From UBA7985 sp002690455 (GTDB taxonomy: Bacteria; Pseudomonadota; Alphaproteobacteria; UBA7985), in contig CBFIIW010000009.1 of NCBI GenBank assembly GCA_965662775.1, positions 47,362 through 111,361 of the forward strand: a stretch of DNA of 64,000 bases, read 5' to 3'. Of the stretch, positions 60,128-64,000 are shown one piece after another; the stretch's first letter is position 1; every line of letters starts with the position of its first letter. Below the pieces are notes generated by a model that did no database searches, had not been told where the DNA came from, and was given only the letters and a program-made list of their open reading frames with translations. The position numbers and the translations under genes were made by a program.

Positions 60128-61693
60128 TCATGGGGTATCCAGGAGGATATTGAACCGCTCACGGATTTGATTGTCGATGACGGGATCAAGGTACGCCGGA
60201 TGATGGTTTTCGAGGATAGTTCTAGCCTTTGCTTGTGCCCGGGTCGCCAAATCGCTGGCGCCGGTTTCCTCCCAGACCGCAGGCTGCTGACGGTCTGCGA
60301 GCGCTGGGTAGAAATAGTCCCGCTGCATAGACGCCATAGTGTGGTCCAGCCCCAGAAAGTGTCCCTCTCCAAAGACGGCCTGCTTCATGGCTTCGAACCC
60401 CAGGCTTTCCTCGTTCACCTCGATCCCGCGAACCACCCGATAGACGTGGCTGAGCATTTCATCATCGGCCACAAACGCCTCGAATGAAGCACCGAGCAGG
60501 CTCGCCATCATACCCGAACTCTCGTACACCATGTTCGCGCCTGCGAGTCCGGCGACCACCGCCGTCAGTGCTTTCTCTGCCCCCATCTGTGCGTCGACTG
60601 CCTTGGCGTCACTCATGCTGGAGGCGACGCCAGACGGCAGCCCGAGCGCGTTCGAAACCTGAGCTGCGCCGGCATTGAGCACCGCAATCTCACCTGATCC
60701 CCCAGCAAAGGCGCCGGTCCGCAAATCGATTGTCAGAGGCCAGTTGGAAAAGATCATCGGATAGCCCGGTTCAAAAACGTTGGTCAGCACAAGTGCGGCC
60801 AATGTTTCAGCCGTGGTCTGCGCCAGGAATCCTGCCAGTGTTGCCGGCGCGGTTGCCCCTGACTGAGCTGCGATAATGGCGTTGATCGGAACCCGCCGCC
60901 GAATACAGGCTATTGTAACGTCGACTGCATCCTCGCCGTAGCGCAGCGGGGAGATCACCGGCGAGATATGGGCCTTACAAAACGGCCTGCGGGCGAACGC
61001 GCCTTCTCCGCCCATCGCCCAATCAAACATATCGATGATCGGATCGACGTTCTCCCCGACCGTAAAGGCCGTTCCAACGGGCTTTGTCGTCCCGCGCAGC
61101 AACGCATAGGCCGTATTCACGTCAAGATCGAAGTTATCGGCAACGTCGGTGGCAATGCAACATCGGGTGAACCAGGCGACGTTGTCCAAGCGGTCGATCA
61201 GGCGGGTAAAGTCATAGAGATCCCGCAAGGTCGAAGGGCGGTAGAGCCCCGTATCGAGATCTTTGGTCTGCACGGCGGCCCCACCGGTACCAAAGTAGAC
61301 CTGGCTGCCACCGACCTCGAAATCATGAACTGGATCGCGGCCATGATACACAAAGGTCTTGGCCGCACCATCGATGATGTCCTCGACGAAACTACGACCG
61401 TAGAACAGCCGCCCCTCGACATAACGAGCACCCCGAGCCGTTGCTGCTTCGACCAACTGCGGCGGACAAGTCCCCATACCGATCTCGGCGAGAATGCGGA
61501 AAGCGGTATCTATAATTGTGTCAACCTCGCCAGTGCGCAAAGGCAGGTACTGACCGCCCAGAGGGCCCGGTGGGGCGGGGTTAATCTCAGGCGCTGCCGC
61601 CCGTGCTGCCAACCGTGCCTGCCGTCCCATTCCGGTGCGGCGCGAGGCCAGCCCGCCCGAATTCGTCCGTCGTCCGCGCGTCTCGATTTCCAT
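60128..61693 (-). CDS. Trimethylamine methyltransferase (MttB) family protein, non-pyrrolysine
   Basis: The 521-residue protein is an MttB-superfamily methyltransferase, with the barrel segments YFGTGGAAVQTKDL, GTTKPVGTAFTVGENVD and ESSGMMASLLGASFEAF. The frame has no internal amber codon, so it is not the archaeal pyrrolysine type. Non-Pyl members such as MtgB transfer a methyl group from glycine betaine or other quaternary amines to a corrinoid protein. No corrinoid protein or MtgA-type partner gene lies in the window. The first 40 residues are basic and poorly conserved, so the start could lie further in. It is divergent from glutaryl-CoA dehydrogenase. Confidence 0.85.
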   Translation of the reverse strand: MEIETRGRRTNSGGLASRRTGMGRQARLAARAAAPEINPAPPGPLGGQYLPLRTGEVDTIIDTAFRILAEIGMGTCPPQLVEAATARGARYVEGRLFYGRSFVEDIIDGAAKTFVYHGRDPVHDFEVGGSQVYFGTGGAAVQTKDLDTGLYRPSTLRDLYDFTRLIDRLDNVAWFTRCCIATDVADNFDLDVNTAYALLRGTTKPVGTAFTVGENVDPIIDMFDWAMGGEGAFARRPFCKAHISPVISPLRYGEDAVDVTIACIRRRVPINAIIAAQSGATAPATLAGFLAQTTAETLAALVLTNVFEPGYPMIFSNWPLTIDLRTGAFAGGSGEIAVLNAGAAQVSNALGLPSGVASSMSDAKAVDAQMGAEKALTAVVAGLAGANMVYESSGMMASLLGASFEAFVADDEMLSHVYRVVRGIEVNEESLGFEAMKQAVFGEGHFLGLDHTMASMQRDYFYPALADRQQPAVWEETGASDLATRAQAKARTILENHHPAYLDPVIDNQIRERFNILLDTP

Positions 61694-62121
61694 GCCTCAT
61701 CCCTCTGCAGTTGTCACTTACGGTACTTTGTGCTTGATGCGCAGAACACCCCGTGGCCGACTCGCAAACACGTGCGTGTCTGCCTTACCTTTGACTGGGG
61801 TGCTCCCGCGGCCTCGGGTCGCGCGAATTCCTACGCCCGATAGAATAGCCACGCGCGCAGCCTTCGCTGAAACGGTTAGTCCCATACCGAGACGCTCTGA
61901 ACCGGATAGGCTGAGGTGGCGAGGCCGCGCGTGCATATCCAAACTGGACGATGCAGAAGAGCACTGATGGTCACAGTTTTTAGCCAGTGGCTGACCTTGT
62001 CTGTCGCAACTGCGTCGCCATGACGGAATTAAAGGCCCCAAGGTGGCTTTCCCCAGCCCCGTGACCAAGGCTAAGATAAATCAAGAATGGCTCGGTTTTG
62101 ATGGCCGGAACTGAGATCAGG
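61694..62121. promoter_or_regulatory. Divergent intergenic region between mttB-like and gcdH
   Basis: This gap of about 400 bases separates two genes that read apart, so it should hold both promoters. I see no tRNA, riboswitch or long hairpin and no clear operator pair. A TCAAGAATGGCTCGG segment just upstream of gcdH and AATTAAAGG near 62028 are the AT-richer parts. Confidence 0.35.
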
Positions 62122-63312
62122 ATGGAGAAACCTTTGGCTGCGTTTAACTGGCAAGATCCTTTCCGGCTCGACGATCAGTTGTCGGATGAAGAACGCATGG
62201 TCCGCGACAGCGCCGCAGCTTTTGCGGCTGACCAGCTGCAGACCCGCGTTGAAGACATGTACATGAACGAAGGCGTAGAGCCCGGTCTTTTTAGGCTGAT
62301 GGGGCAGGCGGGCCTTCTGGGTGTCACGATCCCCGAGCAATACGGCGGCGCAGGTGCCGGCTATGTCGCTTACGGTTTGGTCGCCCGAGAAATCGAGCGT
62401 GTCGATAGTGGCTATCGCTCCATGGCCTCCGTCCAGTCCTCTCTGGTAATGCATCCCATTAACCAGTTCGGCAGCGAAGAGCAGAAGCAGAAATATCTGC
62501 CCGAGCTGGCCAGCGGTGCGATGATTGGTTGCTTCGGCCTAACGGAACCTGAGGCAGGCTCTGATCCCGGATCCATGAAAACCCGCGCTGAGAAAACCGC
62601 AACCGGATATCGGCTCACGGGATCAAAAATGTGGATCTCCAACGCCCCGATCGCCGACGTGTTCGTTGTCTGGGCAAAATCTGAGGAGCACGGGAACAGG
62701 ATCAAGGGCTTCGTGCTGGAGAAGGGCATGCCTGGCCTGAGCGCGCCAAAGATCGAAGGTAAGCTTTCCCTGCGTGCTTCAGTGACCGGTGAAATCGTCA
62801 TGGAGGGGGTCGAGGTCGGTGAAGAGGCTCTTCTGCCCGATGCTGACGGACTCAAGGGTCCATTTTCGTGCCTGAACTCTGCGCGCTACGGCATATCATG
62901 GGGCGTGATGGGGGCCGCAGAAGACTGCTGGTTCCGCGCCCACAGGTATGGGTTGGATCGTCGCCAATTTGACCGACCGCTTGCTGCTACACAGTTGTTC
63001 CAGAAGAAACTCGCCGACATGCAGACCGAGATTGCGATGGGGCTGCAAGGCTCCTTGCGCGTTGGTCGACTGTTTGAATCCGGGCAGGCGGCGCCTGAGA
63101 TGATCTCTCTGGTTAAGCGCAACAACTGCGGCAAAGCCCTCGACATCGCACGGATGAGCCGGGACATGCATGGCGGCAACGGCATCCAAATCGGGTATCA
63201 GGTCATGCGCCATGCCGCCAATCTGGAAACAGTCAACACCTACGAGGGAACCCATGATGTGCACGCGTTGATCCTCGGTCGTGCGCAGACGGGCATGCAG
63301 GCCTTTTTCTGA
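62122..63312 (+). CDS. gcdH: Glutaryl-CoA dehydrogenase-type acyl-CoA dehydrogenase
   Basis: The roughly 396-residue flavoenzyme begins KPLAAFNWQDPFRLDDQLSD, the usual GcdH start. It carries SVQSSLVMHPINQFGSEEQK, the FAD-binding CFGLTEPEAGSDPGSM and the C-terminal NTYEGTHDVHALILGRAQTG with the catalytic Glu. GcdH oxidises and decarboxylates glutaryl-CoA to crotonyl-CoA in lysine and tryptophan breakdown. The next gene, a class III CoA-transferase starting within the stop codon, is a common partner that could make glutaryl-CoA. I prefer the ATG at 62122; 62101 is also possible. Confidence 0.9.
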   Translation: MEKPLAAFNWQDPFRLDDQLSDEERMVRDSAAAFAADQLQTRVEDMYMNEGVEPGLFRLMGQAGLLGVTIPEQYGGAGAGYVAYGLVAREIERVDSGYRSMASVQSSLVMHPINQFGSEEQKQKYLPELASGAMIGCFGLTEPEAGSDPGSMKTRAEKTATGYRLTGSKMWISNAPIADVFVVWAKSEEHGNRIKGFVLEKGMPGLSAPKIEGKLSLRASVTGEIVMEGVEVGEEALLPDADGLKGPFSCLNSARYGISWGVMGAAEDCWFRAHRYGLDRRQFDRPLAATQLFQKKLADMQTEIAMGLQGSLRVGRLFESGQAAPEMISLVKRNNCGKALDIARMSRDMHGGNGIQIGYQVMRHAANLETVNTYEGTHDVHALILGRAQTGMQAFF

Positions 63313-64000
63313 TGACAAACACCGGGCAACGTCCGATTTATGATGGACTGCGGGTGCTCGACCTTTCCCGCATCCTCGCTGGTCCTTGGTTGGGGCAAAC
63401 TCTCGCCGACCTTGGTGCCGACGTTGTTAAAATTGAAAGCCCCGCAGGCGACGATACGCGGCAGTGGGGCCCCCCTTTTGTAGAAAGCAGCGAAAAGAGG
63501 CAGCGCGCCACGCCCCATCAGGGTGCTGAACCGAAGGCTACTGCAGCCTATTTCTACGCCTGCAATCGAGGTAAGCGCTCAGTGGTGGCTGATTTTCGTC
63601 AGCCCGAAAGCCTCGCCGCTGTGCAGCGTCTTGCAAGTCGAGCTGATGTGATCATCGAGAACTACAAGGTCGACGGGCTGGTTAAGTTCGGTCTGGACTA
63701 TGTCAGCGTGGCTGCGGGCAACTCGGGCGTCGTGTTTGTCTCGATCACCGGGTTCGGTCAGGACGGCCCCCGGGCCAAGCAGCCCGGCTACGATCTGCTC
63801 ATCCAAGGCATGAGTGGCATCATGGACATTACCGGCGAACCCAAGGGTGAACCCCAGAAAATGGGCGTGGCCTTCGCCGATATCTTCACGGGACTCTATG
63901 GCGTTATTGGTGTGCAAGCTGCGCTGGCTGAGCGTGAAAAGACTGGCCGTGGACAGCACATCGACCTCGCACTGTTCGACGCCATGTCAGCGGTTCTGGC
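63312..64000 (+). CDS. Class III (CaiB/BaiF) CoA-transferase, cut by the window end
   Basis: The frame opens with ATG overlapping the gcdH stop by one base (TGATG) and stays open to the end, about 229 codons, so the C-terminal part is missing. The start reads YDGLRVLDLSRILAGPWLGQ, then LGADVVKIESPAGDDTRQWG, SITGFGQDGPRAKQPGYDLL and GQHIDLALFDAMSAVL, where the Asp fits the catalytic residue of family III CoA-transferases. These move CoA between acids such as succinate and glutarate, or carnitine derivatives. Coupling to gcdH suggests glutarate activation. A complete gene would run about 500 bases past the window. Confidence 0.9.
   Translation, partial: MTNTGQRPIYDGLRVLDLSRILAGPWLGQTLADLGADVVKIESPAGDDTRQWGPPFVESSEKRQRATPHQGAEPKATAAYFYACNRGKRSVVADFRQPESLAAVQRLASRADVIIENYKVDGLVKFGLDYVSVAAGNSGVVFVSITGFGQDGPRAKQPGYDLLIQGMSGIMDITGEPKGEPQKMGVAFADIFTGLYGVIGVQAALAEREKTGRGQHIDLALFDAMSAVL

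Noticed and set aside
60128..61693. Pyrrolysine-containing trimethylamine methyltransferase
   Set aside because: The frame is continuous with no in-frame TAG and the protein is the non-Pyl type; no pyl genes are present.
1..64000. tRNA, rRNA, CRISPR arrays, insertion sequences and prophage
   Set aside because: I scanned the intergenic regions for T-loop-like sequences, regularly spaced repeats, transposase-like proteins and integrases and found none that hold up.

Overview
The window reads as chromosome of a heterotrophic alphaproteobacterium with GC-rich coding sequence, probably marine. Support comes from gene content: a DMSP-lyase-type cupin, a DmdA-like protein, a SoeABC-type sulfite dehydrogenase, a membrane urate hydroxylase with a cytochrome c tail, several quaternary-amine/betaine enzymes, and a cobalamin riboswitch. 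No 16S or other marker settles the genus. I saw no rRNA, tRNA, CRISPR array, insertion sequence or phage gene. Genes are densely packed, and most intergenic space is promoter-like or filled with short GC-rich palindromes.

Layout. 0.1-3.1 kb: a CntA/GbcA-type Rieske oxygenase, an RpiR regulator and a divergent DMSP-lyase-like cupin. 3.2-8.7 kb: psuK-psuG (pseudouridine breakdown), an exported CIA30 protein, a PhyH dioxygenase, puuD and a carboxymuconolactone-decarboxylase-like gene. 8.9-15.1 kb: a same-strand run of a dimethylglycine-dehydrogenase-like flavoprotein, a medium-chain reductase, an enolase-superfamily enzyme resembling betaine epimerases, and a class III aminotransferase. 15.1-19.2 kb: leuC-leuD, a HAD protein, galE. 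19.4-23.2 kb: an NDP-forming acyl-CoA synthetase followed by two crotonases, the first CaiD-like. 23.2-27.3 kb: rnd, an EamA exporter, aspS. 27.8-33.0 kb: an AztABC/ZnuABC-like metal ABC operon reading away from a cobalamin riboswitch, divergent from B12-dependent methylmalonyl-CoA mutase. 33.0-40.9 kb: a methyltransferase, a LysR regulator overlapping a small-molecule kinase, acsA, an AEC transporter, pyrE and pyrC. 41.0-46.4 kb: a lipoprotein, a DmdA-like gene leading a polar-amino-acid-type ABC operon, and phnX. 46.6-51.4 kb: soeA-soeB-soeC. 51.4-57.2 kb: palindromic repeats, a DUF1330 protein, an EamA exporter, a GNAT enzyme, two paired orphan proteins, a BetI-like TetR regulator and an ArsR regulator carrying the cysteine pair of BigR/SqrR persulfide sensors. 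57.4-64.0 kb: a second dimethylglycine-dehydrogenase-like protein, an MttB-family methyltransferase, glutaryl-CoA dehydrogenase and a class III CoA-transferase cut by the window end.

How the genes fit together. The theme is catabolism of methylated nitrogen and sulfur compounds and the acyl-CoAs and one-carbon units they release. DMSP could be cleaved (cupin) or demethylated (DmdA-like). Acrylate or propionate carbon could pass through CoA ligases, crotonases and methylmalonyl-CoA mutase to succinyl-CoA. Methyl groups could go to tetrahydrofolate through three GcvT-fold proteins. Sulfite would be oxidised by SoeABC. The best candidate for something little described is the cobalamin-riboswitch-controlled metal ABC transporter with a short membrane ORF at its head, which by context may import cobalt. 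Next are the BigR-like regulator beside a one-carbon flavoprotein and the two orphan proteins at 54.1-55.7 kb. All substrate assignments are inferences from family and context.
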